Shown piece by piece: positions 40,051-50,124 of a DNA stretch of 64,000 nt. Position 1 is the stretch's first letter. Each line of letters begins with the position of its first letter. Under the pieces are notes generated by a model that worked only from the letters and a program-made list of their open reading frames with translations, ran no database searches and had not been told where the DNA came from. Made by a program: the position numbers and the translations under genes. Source of the stretch: Acidimicrobiia bacterium (GTDB lineage Bacteria; Actinomycetota; Acidimicrobiia; Spongiisociales; UBA5794); NCBI GenBank assembly GCA_026985095.1, contig JALSQW010000056.1, positions 133,144-197,143 on the forward strand. The letters are read 5' to 3'.

Positions 40051-40915
40051 TGGCCTCCGCCGAGGTGAGGTCCTCCAACTCGGGTGGCGTGAACGTCAGC
40101 ACGACGTAGATCCCGGCCATGATCGCCGCCGCTCCGAGCCATCCACGCCCGTCGAGGCGCTCACCGAGGACGACGGCGGCGGTCGCCGCCGCGAACACCG
40201 GTTCGAGCCCCAGCACGATGGCGGTCCTGCTCGGTCCGATCACCGTCTGGGCACCCACCTGCAGTAGGAACGCTCCGCCGCTGATGACGAGACCGGTGAC
40301 CAGCAGCGCCCCGATGACCTCACGTGACGGCACGGGGAACCCCTCCACGAGAACGGACGCGATCAGGGCGGCGATGGCGGTGACGAAGAGCTGCACGCCG
40401 GTGAACTCGACGACGCCGTGGCGATGGGCGTACCGGGAGAGCGTCACGATGTGGGCCGCGAAGGCGATCGCGCACACGACCGTCAGCGCATCGCCCGGAT
40501 GCAACCGGAACCCGTCGCCCACGGTCAACAGCGCCAACCCGACGATCGACAGCGTCGCACCGGCGACGGTCGCCACTGGTGGGGAGGTTCGCCGAAGGGC
40601 GGCCGCCAGCAGCGGCGTGAACACCACGTACAGGCCGGTGATCAACCCCGAGTTCGACGCGGTGGTGGATGCCAACCCGGAGGTCTGGGCCGCGTACCCG
40701 ATGAAGAGGAACGCGCCGGCGATGACGCCATCGCGCCACACGGTGCGATCGCGGGGGAAGGCGATGACGAAGAGCAGGACCGCCCCGAGCAGGAAGCGCC
40801 AGCCGACGAACGCGAACGGCGGCAAGGTGGCGATGGCGCCCTTGATCACCACGAAACTCGCTCCGAACAAGAACGCGGCGAGTGCCAGACCGAGATGTGC
40901 GGATCGGCGGGACAT
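40034..40915 (-). CDS. EamA/DMT family transporter
   Basis: LALAAFLFGASFVVIKGAI, multi-TM, GLEPVFAAATAAVVLGERL. Confidence 0.92.
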   Translation of the reverse strand: MSRRSAHLGLALAAFLFGASFVVIKGAIATLPPFAFVGWRFLLGAVLLFVIAFPRDRTVWRDGVIAGAFLFIGYAAQTSGLASTTASNSGLITGLYVVFTPLLAAALRRTSPPVATVAGATLSIVGLALLTVGDGFRLHPGDALTVVCAIAFAAHIVTLSRYAHRHGVVEFTGVQLFVTAIAALIASVLVEGFPVPSREVIGALLVTGLVISGGAFLLQVGAQTVIGPSRTAIVLGLEPVFAAATAAVVLGERLDGRGWLGAAAIMAGIYVVLTFTPPELEDLTSAEAISEAH

Positions 40916-40985
40916 GGCGACGCACGCTATCAGGTGACGGCGTCGGGCGGTCCTTCCGTCGTCCTCGACGTCGCGGAGCGGTACC

Positions 40986-41441
40986 GTGTCACCCATGTCC
41001 GACCACGAGACGACCTCGGTACCCGTTCCGCTTCGAGAGCGGCTCCCCGACTACCTCGTCATCTTCGCGATCGGCCTGGTCGTCGCCGTCGTCGTCGGAG
41101 GGGTCATCTCGGCGGCGTCGACTGCCTCGCTCGCCGACGGCATCGGCTACACGATCATCCTGCTCGGGGTCGTGTTCCTCCTCGCCGGGGGAGCGACCGG
41201 TGGCGGATACACCAGCCTCGGGATGGGGGCCGTCGGGGCGATGTTCGGCGCCCGCAGGCTCGACGAAGACGACGGCATCGACAGCGGCCCAGGATCTCGG
41301 GGCGAGGCGCCCGACCCGTACGAACGGCTGAGACGTGGTCTCCGTCCCGAAGCCAACCCGCGGGCCTTCTGGCAGGTCATCGCCGGCATCGCCTACGTGG
41401 CGATCGGCCTGCTCGTCGTGATCCGGTTCGGCGTCGCCTGA
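40986..41441 (+). CDS. Hypothetical membrane protein (alternative ATG at 40995)
   Basis: Three hydrophobic segments; no recognised family. Confidence 0.6.
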   Translation: MSPMSDHETTSVPVPLRERLPDYLVIFAIGLVVAVVVGGVISAASTASLADGIGYTIILLGVVFLLAGGATGGGYTSLGMGAVGAMFGARRLDEDDGIDSGPGSRGEAPDPYERLRRGLRPEANPRAFWQVIAGIAYVAIGLLVVIRFGVA

Positions 41442-41444
41442 GCC

Positions 41445-41846
41445 TCACCCGAGGCGCCGGCTCAGGCCGAGGGCGGCGCCGACGAGGACGGTGACGGTGC
41501 CGGCCAGCAGCAGCCAAGGACCGGTACCGGGCCTGGCAGGGATCCCCACGGCGGCCAGATCGCCGGCCGCGGCGTAGGCGTCGACCACCTTCTGGGCGGC
41601 GAAGATGGTGGCCACCGCGGCGAGGATCGACACCAGCAGCGCCGCCCACGACACGAGCCCCTCACGCCGATCGCCGGCGACGACGGCCAGGGCGATCATC
41701 ACCACCACCATCGCCGCCGGCCAGGCGGCCCCCTCGAATCCGTCGATGTTCGAACTCGCCGGCACGACCAGGTAGGCAGTACCGAGCGAGACCGTGGCGA
41801 GGGCTGCTCCGGCGACGATGAGCAGGCGAGCGGGATGCACGGTCAC
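41445..41846 (-). CDS. Hypothetical membrane protein
   Basis: GTG start overlapping the upstream thioesterase stop (GTGA); four hydrophobic segments. Confidence 0.6.
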   Translation of the reverse strand: MTVHPARLLIVAGAALATVSLGTAYLVVPASSNIDGFEGAAWPAAMVVVMIALAVVAGDRREGLVSWAALLVSILAAVATIFAAQKVVDAYAAAGDLAAVGIPARPGTGPWLLLAGTVTVLVGAALGLSRRLG

Positions 41847-42301
41847 GCTCCGGTACCGGCCGTGGTGTCCGAGGCGACCAGGAACAAGCCGTGGGCCTCG
41901 GCGACCACGCCCTCCGACGACGTCATCCGGGCCGACATCACCAGACGGCTCCCGCGGCGCTCCAGCAAGGTTCCCTCCAGCGAGAGGACCTCGTCCATCG
42001 GGGCAGGACGCCGGTACTTCAGCTCGAGCTTGGCGGTCAGCACCGGAACCCCCTCGTGCAGCATCGCCGTCCACGCCAGGGTCTCGTCCAGCGCGGTCGC
42101 CACGATCCCGCCGTGCAGGACGCCGTCGAAGCCCCGGTGATCGGGACGCGGTCGGAAGGTCGCCACGACCTTGCCGTCGTCGGTGGGGGCGAAATCGTCC
42201 AGGCCGAGGCCGATCGGGTTCTCCGCGCCGCACCCGAAACAGCCTTCGTCGCCGCCCTTCAGGCGTTCGATGCGCCCGTCGAGTCCCGACGGGCGGGTCA
42301 T
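41843..42301 (-). CDS. PaaI-like hotdog-fold thioesterase
   Basis: GLDDFAPTDDGKVVATFRPRPDHRGFDGVLHGGIVATALDETLAWTA. Confidence 0.85.
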   Translation of the reverse strand: MTRPSGLDGRIERLKGGDEGCFGCGAENPIGLGLDDFAPTDDGKVVATFRPRPDHRGFDGVLHGGIVATALDETLAWTAMLHEGVPVLTAKLELKYRRPAPMDEVLSLEGTLLERRGSRLVMSARMTSSEGVVAEAHGLFLVASDTTAGTGA

Positions 42302-42864
42302 GTCGCCTCGATGCGAGCGACACCACCGATGACCGAACGGACCGTGGCGATCGACTCGATCCGCCAACCGTGTCGGGCGAGGCGGTCGCGACCTCCTGCG
42401 TAGGCCTTCTCGATCACGAAGCCGTAGCCGATCACCTCGCCGCCGGACTCGACGACGATCTCTCCGAGCGCTTCCGCGGTGCGACCGCCCGACAGGAAGT
42501 CGTCGACGATGAGCACTCGAGAGCCCGGCGGGATCACGTGGCGGGCGACCTCGACCCGGTACTCGACCCCCTTGGTGGGCGAGACGACCTCGCGGGCGAA
42601 CGAGTAGCGGTCACCCGTGCCGAGGTACTTCTTGGCGTAGATGACCGGAACGTCGAGTTCGAAGGCGGTCGCCAGAGCCGGGGGGATACCGGACGCTTCG
42701 GCGGTGAGGATGACGTCGGGGAGGTCGGCGGCGAATCGGGCGGCGAGGTCGCGGCCGGCGTCGCGGATCACCGCAGGCTCGACCCGGTGATTGAGGAACT
42801 CGTCGACCATGATGAGTTCCCCTTCGACCCTGGCGCGATCGGCGATGAGCTCGGGGAGGTCCAC
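42298..42864 (-). CDS. xpt: Xanthine phosphoribosyltransferase
   Basis: VDEFLNHRVEPAVIRDAGRDLAARF, EASGIPPALATAFELDVPVIYAKK, VLIVDDFLSGGRTAEAL. Confidence 0.88.
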   Translation of the reverse strand: MDLPELIADRARVEGELIMVDEFLNHRVEPAVIRDAGRDLAARFAADLPDVILTAEASGIPPALATAFELDVPVIYAKKYLGTGDRYSFAREVVSPTKGVEYRVEVARHVIPPGSRVLIVDDFLSGGRTAEALGEIVVESGGEVIGYGFVIEKAYAGGRDRLARHGWRIESIATVRSVIGGVARIEAT

Positions 42865-42885
42865 GGGGACATCGTACCCGGTACC

Positions 42886-43566
42886 ATGCCGCCGATGTCC
42901 GACCTCGCCGCCGTACCCTCCCGAGACGTCCGCCGACGGGCGGCCGAGATCCTCCGTCGCCTCGAGACGCTCTACCCGGAAGCCCACACCGCCCTGCACT
43001 ACCGCGACCCGTGGCAGCTGCTGGTCGCCACGGTCCTGTCCGCACAGACGACCGACGAGAACGTCAACAAGGTGACGCCGGTGCTGTTCGAGCGCTGGCC
43101 GACACCGGAGGACCTCGCCCAGGCCGACCCCGAGGAGGTCGAGAAGGTGGTCTACTCGACCGGGTACTACCGGCAGAAGACGAAGTCGATCATCGGTCTG
43201 GCGCGGGCGCTCGTCGAGCGGTTCGGCGGTGAGGTTCCGGCCGACCTCGACGAGCTCGTCACGCTTCCCGGCGTCGGACGCAAGACCGCCAGCGTGGTCC
43301 TGGCCGAGGCGTTCCACCAACCCGCCATCGCCGTGGACACCCACGTCAAGCGGGTCGCGAACCGGCTGGGGCTGACCGACTCGTCGGATCCGGTCAAGAT
43401 CGAACGGGACCTCAAGGCGCTCTTCCCCCGGGAGACCTGGGCGGGGATCTCCATGCGGTTCATCCGCTTCGGGCGCGAGTACTGCGACGCGCGAAGACCG
43501 CGCTGCTTCGTCTGTCCGCTGGTGGACCTCTGCCCGTATCCGGACAAGACGCCGCCACCGGAGTGA
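42886..43566 (+). CDS. nth: Endonuclease III
   Basis: LVATVLSAQTTDENVNKVTP, LPGVGRKTASVVL, C-terminal Cys cluster CDARRPRCFVCPLVDLCPY (4Fe-4S). Confidence 0.96.
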   Translation: MPPMSDLAAVPSRDVRRRAAEILRRLETLYPEAHTALHYRDPWQLLVATVLSAQTTDENVNKVTPVLFERWPTPEDLAQADPEEVEKVVYSTGYYRQKTKSIIGLARALVERFGGEVPADLDELVTLPGVGRKTASVVLAEAFHQPAIAVDTHVKRVANRLGLTDSSDPVKIERDLKALFPRETWAGISMRFIRFGREYCDARRPRCFVCPLVDLCPYPDKTPPPE

Positions 43567-44873
43567 CATCGACCGGTCCATCCGCCCGCCGTCACGACCG
43601 GGAGATCCTCCGTCTCGCCGCTCCGGCCCTCGGCGCCTTGGCGGTCGATCCACTGGTCTCGCTGGTCGACACCGCGTTCGTCGGTCGACTCGGGGCAGAG
43701 GCGCTCGCGGCCGTCGCCCTGGCGGGCGCGGTGTTCGCGATCTCCTTCGCGTTGTTCAACTTCCTCGAGTACGGCGTCACCCCATACGTCGCCGCCGCCT
43801 TGGCGGCGGGCGATGGTCGCCGGGCGGGACGGTTCGTCCTCGGCGCGCTGATCGTCGGCGCCGCGGCAGGGACCGTCGTGGCCGTCGCAGTGGGCGGCGC
43901 CGCCGTCTGGATCTTGCGGGCCCTCGGCGCTGGGCCGGGGGTGATCGAAACAGCCGTGTCGTACCTCCGGATCCGGGCGATCGCGCTTCCGGCGGTGATG
44001 GTGGCGATGGTGGGCCACGGCGCCTTCCGGGGCGCTCAGGACACCCGTACCCCGATGGTCGTCACCGCCGGCTTCAACCTCGTCAACGTCGTGGCCGACC
44101 CGTTGCTCATCTTCGGACTCGGCCTGGGGGTCGTCGGCGCCGCGATCGCCACCGCGATCGCCCAGGTGCTCGGCGCCGCGTGGTTCCTGGTGTTGCTGGT
44201 GCGCTCGGATGTGCTGTCGATCCAGCGCGTTTGGCCGGGTCGTGACGCGTTGGCGCCGCTGTGGGGGGCCGGGCGGGCCCTGGTGGTGCGGACCGGTGCG
44301 TTGCTCGCGACCCTCACGATCGCGACCGCGGTGGCGGCGAGGGTCGGGACCGCCGCCGTGGCGGCCCATCAGATCGCCATGCAGCTCTGGTTGTTCCTCG
44401 CCCTGTCCCTCGACGCCCTCGCCATCGCCGGCCAGGCGATGGTCGCGAAAGCCCTCGGCGAAGGCGCGCGGAGCGAAGCGAAGGCGATCGCCGACCGACT
44501 CCTCCTGTTCGGCGCGGCTGGAGGGACCGTGCTCGCCGTCGGGCTGTTGTTGGTGCGTCCGTGGTTGGGAAGCTGGTTCACGCCCGATGCCGGCGTGTTG
44601 ACCGCCTTCGCGGCCATCTACGGGTTCCTGGCGCTGATGCAACCCCTCAACGGGCTCGTCTTCGTCTGGGACGGGGTCGCCATCGGGGCCGAGGCCTACG
44701 GGTTCCTGGCGGCCGGGACGGTCGCTGCGGGTGTGGTCGCCGTCGGTGTCCTCGCCCTGGTCATCCCCCTGAGCCTGGGGTTGGCGGGGGTGTGGTGGGC
44801 GATCGTGGCGATGATGGTGGTGCGGGCGGTGTTCCTCGGGTGGTGGCACGTGCGCGGGCCGCTCGCCGCCTGA
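43563..44873 (+). CDS. MATE family efflux transporter (DinF-like)
   Basis: 12-TM; LVSLVDTAFVGRLGAEALAAVALA; ATGA-type coupling to nth. Confidence 0.93.
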   Translation: MTSTGPSARRHDREILRLAAPALGALAVDPLVSLVDTAFVGRLGAEALAAVALAGAVFAISFALFNFLEYGVTPYVAAALAAGDGRRAGRFVLGALIVGAAAGTVVAVAVGGAAVWILRALGAGPGVIETAVSYLRIRAIALPAVMVAMVGHGAFRGAQDTRTPMVVTAGFNLVNVVADPLLIFGLGLGVVGAAIATAIAQVLGAAWFLVLLVRSDVLSIQRVWPGRDALAPLWGAGRALVVRTGALLATLTIATAVAARVGTAAVAAHQIAMQLWLFLALSLDALAIAGQAMVAKALGEGARSEAKAIADRLLLFGAAGGTVLAVGLLLVRPWLGSWFTPDAGVLTAFAAIYGFLALMQPLNGLVFVWDGVAIGAEAYGFLAAGTVAAGVVAVGVLALVIPLSLGLAGVWWAIVAMMVVRAVFLGWWHVRGPLAA

Positions 44874-46074
44874 CGAGGTCGATCCCTCGCGTCTCGGGGA
44901 GGGCGAGCGCCAGGAAGATCGAGACGGCGACGCCGATGCCAAGGACGACGACGGTCGCCGGCAACCCGATCCGGTCGATGAGGATGCCCCCGACGACGAA
45001 CCCGAAGATGCTCCCCAGGATCGAGACGTTCGTGATCCACGCTCCCGCGGTGGCGCGGACCCGGGTGGGGAACAGTTCGGCGCGTTGGGCGCCGAAGGAC
45101 GGGGTCAACATGGTGGCGCCGAGGGTGGCGAGGAAGATGGCAGGGGCCAGGAACCAGCCGGAATCCAGCAGGTAGAACGCCGCGCCGCCCACCAGGCCGA
45201 TCCCGAGGGCGGTCGCGGTCGCGATCCGCCGTCCGGCGCGGTCGGCGAGACGCCCGCCGACGACGAGGCCCACGGTGCCGAGGCCGGAGAACACGATCAG
45301 GAGGAACCGGGCCGCTCCGGCGTCCCACGCCAGATCGTTGATGAGCCGCTCCAGCACGAAGTCGAACGCCGGTGACGAGAACGCAGCGACGAAGAACCCG
45401 ATCGCCGCCATCGGCCAGAAATGTTTGCTGAGCCCCATCCCCAGCGCCTTGGCGAACGGGATGGGCTTGCCCGGTCGAAACGCGCGCGACTCGGGCAGGA
45501 ACCGGTTCAGCATCGGGAACAGCAGGAGCCCGAGGCCGGTGAGGGCGAACAGGATCCGCCATGCTTGCGGGGACTGTTCGGCGATCGGGAGCAGGAGGAG
45601 GCCGGTACCGACCCCGAGCGATCCGGCCAGCCCGTACACGCCGATGCCGTAGGCCCGTACGGGAGCCGTCAGCTCCTCGGCGAGGAGGACCACCCCGAGA
45701 CTGGCCACAGCCACGACCGACAGACGCGCCAGGGCTTGGGTGACCACGTAGACGGCGGTCGTCGGGACGAACGCCGTCGCCAAGCTGGCGGTGACCAGGA
45801 GCAGATACGCCATCAGTAGCGGTCGGCGTCGCCCGGCCCGGTCCGCCAGCATCGAGAAGACCAAACCGACGAGCGACACGGCTCGCACGATCGCGAACAC
45901 GAGGCTCATCTGGCCTTCGGTGAGGCCCAGGGTGAGTCTGGCATAGGGCAGCGTGTGGGCCATCTGTGCGCCGCCGTAGCCCACCACGAACCCGACGATG
46001 CCCATCAGGAACAGGATCCGGCGGTCGGAGACCTGCAGGGGGACGACGGGTCGGAACAGGGAAGGGAGCGGCAT
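44761..46074 (-). CDS. MFS transporter
   Basis: Multi-TM; LVFSMLADRAGRRRPLLMAY; VGLVVGGRLADRAGRRIAT. Confidence 0.9.
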   Translation of the reverse strand: MPLPSLFRPVVPLQVSDRRILFLMGIVGFVVGYGGAQMAHTLPYARLTLGLTEGQMSLVFAIVRAVSLVGLVFSMLADRAGRRRPLLMAYLLLVTASLATAFVPTTAVYVVTQALARLSVVAVASLGVVLLAEELTAPVRAYGIGVYGLAGSLGVGTGLLLLPIAEQSPQAWRILFALTGLGLLLFPMLNRFLPESRAFRPGKPIPFAKALGMGLSKHFWPMAAIGFFVAAFSSPAFDFVLERLINDLAWDAGAARFLLIVFSGLGTVGLVVGGRLADRAGRRIATATALGIGLVGGAAFYLLDSGWFLAPAIFLATLGATMLTPSFGAQRAELFPTRVRATAGAWITNVSILGSIFGFVVGGILIDRIGLPATVVVLGIGVAVSIFLALALPETRGIDLVRRRAARARATTRGTPPAPPSSPRSPTTPPPTPGSGG

Positions 46075-46177
46075 CGGCGGTCCGTGAGCTTACCCTCGAC
46101 CGGGGCGGAAACCCGGGAACACCCGAACCGCCGTTACCGTTGTCGTGTCGTAACGATCGTCCGGACCGGAGGGACCT

Positions 46178-46927
46178 GTGGATCCAGCGATACTGATCGC
46201 CGCCGTCTTCGCCGGCGCAGCCTCGTTCATCTCGCCCTGTGTCCTGCCGCTGATCCCCGGCTACGTGTCGTTGATGTCGGGGTACTCCATGAAGGAGCTG
46301 TCCGACGGGGACGTGTCCATGGGCAAGGTGGTGGGGTCCACCGCCTTGTTCATCGGCGGGTTCTCGATCGTGTTCGTGGCCCTCGGCGCGACGGCGACGA
46401 GCCTGTCCCGGTTCCTGCAGCAGACGGTGTTCACCCAGATCGCGGGCTGGATCGTGATCTTCATGGGGATCTTCATCGCCGTCACCGCGGTGTGGACCCC
46501 GTCGTTCCTACTCCCGGTCATGCGGGAACGCCGTTTCGAGATGCACAAGGCCCGTCGATTCGGGGTGTTCGCCCCGCCGCTCATGGGCATGGCGTTCGCC
46601 TTCGGCTGGACGCCGTGCATCGGTCCGTTCCTCGCCACGGCGCTGACCCTCGGGGCCAGCTCCGACACCGTCGGGCAGGGCATGATCGTGCTGTTGTTCT
46701 ACTCGATCGGTCTCGGCGTCCCCTTCCTCGTCACGTCCCTGGCGCTGGCCAAGGCGTTCTCCGCGTTCGACTGGGTCAAGAAGCGCCTCGTGCCGATCAC
46801 GGTGGTCTCGGGATTGTCGCTGTCGGTGTTCGGTGTGCTGCTCGTGACCGGACAGATCAGTGCCCTGTCGAGCTTCTTCTCCGAGCTGATGTTGCGACTC
46901 GGGCTCGACCGCTTCGCGTCGGTCTGA
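46178..46927 (+). CDS. ccdA: Cytochrome c biogenesis protein CcdA
   Basis: AGAASFISPCVLPLIPGYVSLMSGYS; FGWTPCIGPFLATAL. Confidence 0.93.
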   Translation: MDPAILIAAVFAGAASFISPCVLPLIPGYVSLMSGYSMKELSDGDVSMGKVVGSTALFIGGFSIVFVALGATATSLSRFLQQTVFTQIAGWIVIFMGIFIAVTAVWTPSFLLPVMRERRFEMHKARRFGVFAPPLMGMAFAFGWTPCIGPFLATALTLGASSDTVGQGMIVLLFYSIGLGVPFLVTSLALAKAFSAFDWVKKRLVPITVVSGLSLSVFGVLLVTGQISALSSFFSELMLRLGLDRFASV

Positions 46928-46975
46928 GCGCGGATCTCGGGAGCTTCGCGGCCGCGTCCGCCTAGGGTTCCCGCG

Positions 46976-48463
46976 ATGCAGATGTCCGTGACCCGAGACG
47001 AGTTCGTCGCTCTCGCCGAGACCCATCGGATCGTCCCGGTGGCCATCGAGCTGCTCGCCGACCGGGAGACCCCGGTCGGGGTGTTCGAGAAGCTCGTCGG
47101 TCGCGGCGACGGGTTCCTGCTCGAATCCGTCGAGGGCGGCGAACGGTGGGCCCGATGGTCCTTCGTCGGATGGGACCCGATGTTCGTCCTCGAAGGCCGC
47201 GGCGATCGCGCCATCGTCCACGGCGACGGTCCGGAGCTGGATCCTGAGATCGCCCCCCTCGACGCCCTCGAGCGGCTCGTCGACGAGATGACCACTCCCG
47301 ACCCGATCGTCGCTGGTCTCGGTCCGGTCGTTCCCCCGCTGCACACCGGCGCGGTCGGCTATCTGGGATACGACATGGTACGCGCCATCGAGCACCTCCC
47401 CGATCGCCCGCCCGACGACCGCGACCTCCCGGACATGCTGTGGCTGTTCGTCGGGGCGATCGCCGCCTTCGACCGTCTCCGGGACACGGTGGTGCTGATC
47501 CGCAACGTCCCCGTCGGCGAGGACCCGGCGGGCCGTTACGACCGGGCCGTCGCGGCCCTCCGAGCCGACGTGGAGCGGCTCGGAGCGCCCCGGTCCTACA
47601 CGGTGCGCGCCCGGCCGGGGTTCACCGAACGTCCGACGGTGAGAGCGAACATGACCCGCGACGAGTTCGAAGCGGGCGTCGAGAAGGCCATCGGACACAT
47701 CGCGGCGGGAGATGCGTTCCAGATCGTCCCGTCCCTCCGGCTCGAGGTCGATCATCCGGGAGATCCGTTCACGACCTACCGAGCGCTGCGGCTCGTCAAC
47801 CCGTCCCCGTTCATGTTCTTCCTCCGTCACCGCGAGCTGGCGATCGCCGGGTCGTCCCCGGAGCTCATGGCGAGGATCAGGGACGGCGTCGTCTATTCCC
47901 GCCCCATCGCCGGCACGCGGCCGAGGGGTGCTTCGCCCGCCGAGGACGAGCGTCTCGAGGCGGAGCTGCTCGCCGATCCCAAGGAACGGGCCGAGCACGT
48001 CATGCTGATCGACCTGGCCCGCAACGATCTCGGTCGGGTCTGCGAGTTCGGGTCGGTGACCGTGGACGACCTGATGGTGATCGAGCGCTACTCCCACGTC
48101 ATGCACATCGTCTCGGGGATCTCGGGACGGCTCCGGCCAGGTGTCGGTCCGGTCGAGGTCCTCCGTTCGACGTTCCCTCATGGCACGGTGTCGGGCGCCC
48201 CGAAGGTCCGGGCGATGGAGATCATCGACGAGATCGAACCGACCGCCAGGGGTCCGTACGCGGGAGCGGTCGGGTACGTCGACTTCTCCGGGAACCTGGA
48301 CACCGCCATCGCCCTCCGGACCCTGGTGGCCTCCGGCGACACGGCCTGGGTCCAGGCCGGCGCGGGGATCGTCTACGACTCGAACCCGGCCAAGGAGTAC
48401 GAGGAGTGTCTCGCCAAGGCCGCGGCGGTGCTCGCCGCGGTGCACGGGATCGAGGCCGAATGA
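46976..48463 (+). CDS. trpE: Anthranilate synthase component I
   Basis: LLESVEGGERWARWSFVGWDP; IAGTRPRGASPAEDERLEAELLADPKERAEHVMLIDLARND; GTVSGAPKVRAMEIIDEIE. Confidence 0.97.
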   Translation: MQMSVTRDEFVALAETHRIVPVAIELLADRETPVGVFEKLVGRGDGFLLESVEGGERWARWSFVGWDPMFVLEGRGDRAIVHGDGPELDPEIAPLDALERLVDEMTTPDPIVAGLGPVVPPLHTGAVGYLGYDMVRAIEHLPDRPPDDRDLPDMLWLFVGAIAAFDRLRDTVVLIRNVPVGEDPAGRYDRAVAALRADVERLGAPRSYTVRARPGFTERPTVRANMTRDEFEAGVEKAIGHIAAGDAFQIVPSLRLEVDHPGDPFTTYRALRLVNPSPFMFFLRHRELAIAGSSPELMARIRDGVVYSRPIAGTRPRGASPAEDERLEAELLADPKERAEHVMLIDLARNDLGRVCEFGSVTVDDLMVIERYSHVMHIVSGISGRLRPGVGPVEVLRSTFPHGTVSGAPKVRAMEIIDEIEPTARGPYAGAVGYVDFSGNLDTAIALRTLVASGDTAWVQAGAGIVYDSNPAKEYEECLAKAAAVLAAVHGIEAE

Positions 48464-49362
48464 CGGCATCCCTCGCCGCGGACTACCGACGCCTGCGGGA
48501 GTCGGTCGGGGCCGTCGCCGACGTCTACCGGGCCGTGTCGATCGCCGGGACCGACGCCCGTCGGTTCCTGCAGGGGGTCCTCTCCGCCGACGTCGCTTCG
48601 GCGGAGGAGGGAACCGTCCTTCGCTCGCTCCTGCTCACCCCCAAGGGACGGCTCGTCGCGCACCTCCGGGTGGCGGTGGGTGAGGACCGGATCGTCGCGA
48701 TCACCGATGCTGCCGCGACGGACGACATGGTCGACGTCCTCGAACGTTTCCGCTTCCGGGTCGACGCGAGGATCGATCCCATCGACGCCGTATGCACGCT
48801 CCTGTACGGCCCCGGGGCGACCGGCGCGTGTGACCTGGCGCCGGGGCGATGGCGAGACGAAGGCGCCCGTTGCCTCATCGACGTCCCGGCAGTACATCCC
48901 GGAGCCCGCAGGATCCTCGTGGTCGGTGGGCGGACCGACGTCCCTCCCGTCGACCCCGCGGCCTACGCGGCGGTCCGGATCGAAGACGGAGAACCGATCA
49001 GCGGAGTGGACGTCGACGTTCGCTCCATCCCGCATGAGACCGGTCTCGTCGATGGTGCCGTCTCGTTCACCAAAGGCTGCTATCTCGGGCAGGAACTCGT
49101 CTCCCGGATCGAGACCCGGGGTCACGTCAACCGGGCGTTGCGGGGGATCGTCGCCGCCGGCGGGGCACCGATCGCCGCCGGCACCACGGTACAGGGCCTC
49201 GATCGAGATCTGGGTACCGTCACGTCGAGTGCGGTCTCGCCCGAACGAGGAGCCATCGGGATGGCCATGGTCCGTGTCGAGGCCCTGCCGGGGACCGAGG
49301 TGCGGTTGCAGGGACCCGACGGATCCCGGGAGGGGACGGTCGTTGCGCTGCCGATGCGATGA
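48460..49362 (+). CDS. YgfZ/GcvT family folate-binding protein
   Basis: SFTKGCYLGQELVSRIETRGHVNRAL (KGCYxGQE motif). Confidence 0.92.
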   Translation: MTASLAADYRRLRESVGAVADVYRAVSIAGTDARRFLQGVLSADVASAEEGTVLRSLLLTPKGRLVAHLRVAVGEDRIVAITDAAATDDMVDVLERFRFRVDARIDPIDAVCTLLYGPGATGACDLAPGRWRDEGARCLIDVPAVHPGARRILVVGGRTDVPPVDPAAYAAVRIEDGEPISGVDVDVRSIPHETGLVDGAVSFTKGCYLGQELVSRIETRGHVNRALRGIVAAGGAPIAAGTTVQGLDRDLGTVTSSAVSPERGAIGMAMVRVEALPGTEVRLQGPDGSREGTVVALPMR

Positions 49363-49449
49363 GCTCGGACACCACGGAGCTCTTTCGGTCTCCCTTACAG
49401 TCCTCGAACAGGTCGTACCGATACTGTGTGCAGGAGGTACGAGGAGATC

Positions 49450-50124
49450 ATGGCCGGCAAGGGAACGATCCTGCTGATCGAAGACGAGCCCGACATCGCG
49501 GATCTGCTCCGCATGTACCTGGAGAAGGACGGGTTCCGTCTCGTCCATGCCGCCTCGGGGGAGGATGGGCTCCAGCGCCTCGACGAACGCGACCCGAGGG
49601 TGGTGCTCCTCGACATCGGGCTTCCTGGTATCGACGGTATCGAGGTGTGCCGTCGGATCCGATCGACCTCCGATGTCCCGGTCATCATGCTCACCGCCCG
49701 GGACTCCGAGATCGACAAGATCGTCGGTCTCGAGATCGGCGCCGACGACTACGTGACGAAGCCGTTCTCGCCGCGCGAGCTCGTCGCCAGGGTCAAGGCG
49801 GTGCTTCGCCGCAGCGAGGAACGACCCATCGTTCCCAAGGTCATCGAGCTGAGCGGGTTCACGATCGACAGCGGCCGTCGTGAGGTCGTCACCCCCGTTG
49901 GCGAGGTGATCCGGCCGACGGCTCGCGAGTTCGATCTCCTCTGGTACCTGGCCGAGCACCGCGGTCTCGTCCTGTCCCGGAGCCAGATCCTCGAAGCCGT
50001 GTGGGGGTACGACTACTTCGGTGAGACGCGCACGGTCGACGTCCACATCCGGCAGCTCCGCAAGAAGCTCGACGGCATCCCGATCGAGACCGTGTGGGGC
50101 GTCGGCTACCGGCTCGGAGACTGA
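49450..50124 (+). CDS. OmpR/PhoB-family response regulator
   Basis: ILLIEDEPDIADLL, VLLDIGLPGIDG, GADDYVTKPFSPRELVARVKA, C-terminal winged helix. Confidence 0.96.
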   Translation: MAGKGTILLIEDEPDIADLLRMYLEKDGFRLVHAASGEDGLQRLDERDPRVVLLDIGLPGIDGIEVCRRIRSTSDVPVIMLTARDSEIDKIVGLEIGADDYVTKPFSPRELVARVKAVLRRSEERPIVPKVIELSGFTIDSGRREVVTPVGEVIRPTAREFDLLWYLAEHRGLVLSRSQILEAVWGYDYFGETRTVDVHIRQLRKKLDGIPIETVWGVGYRLGD

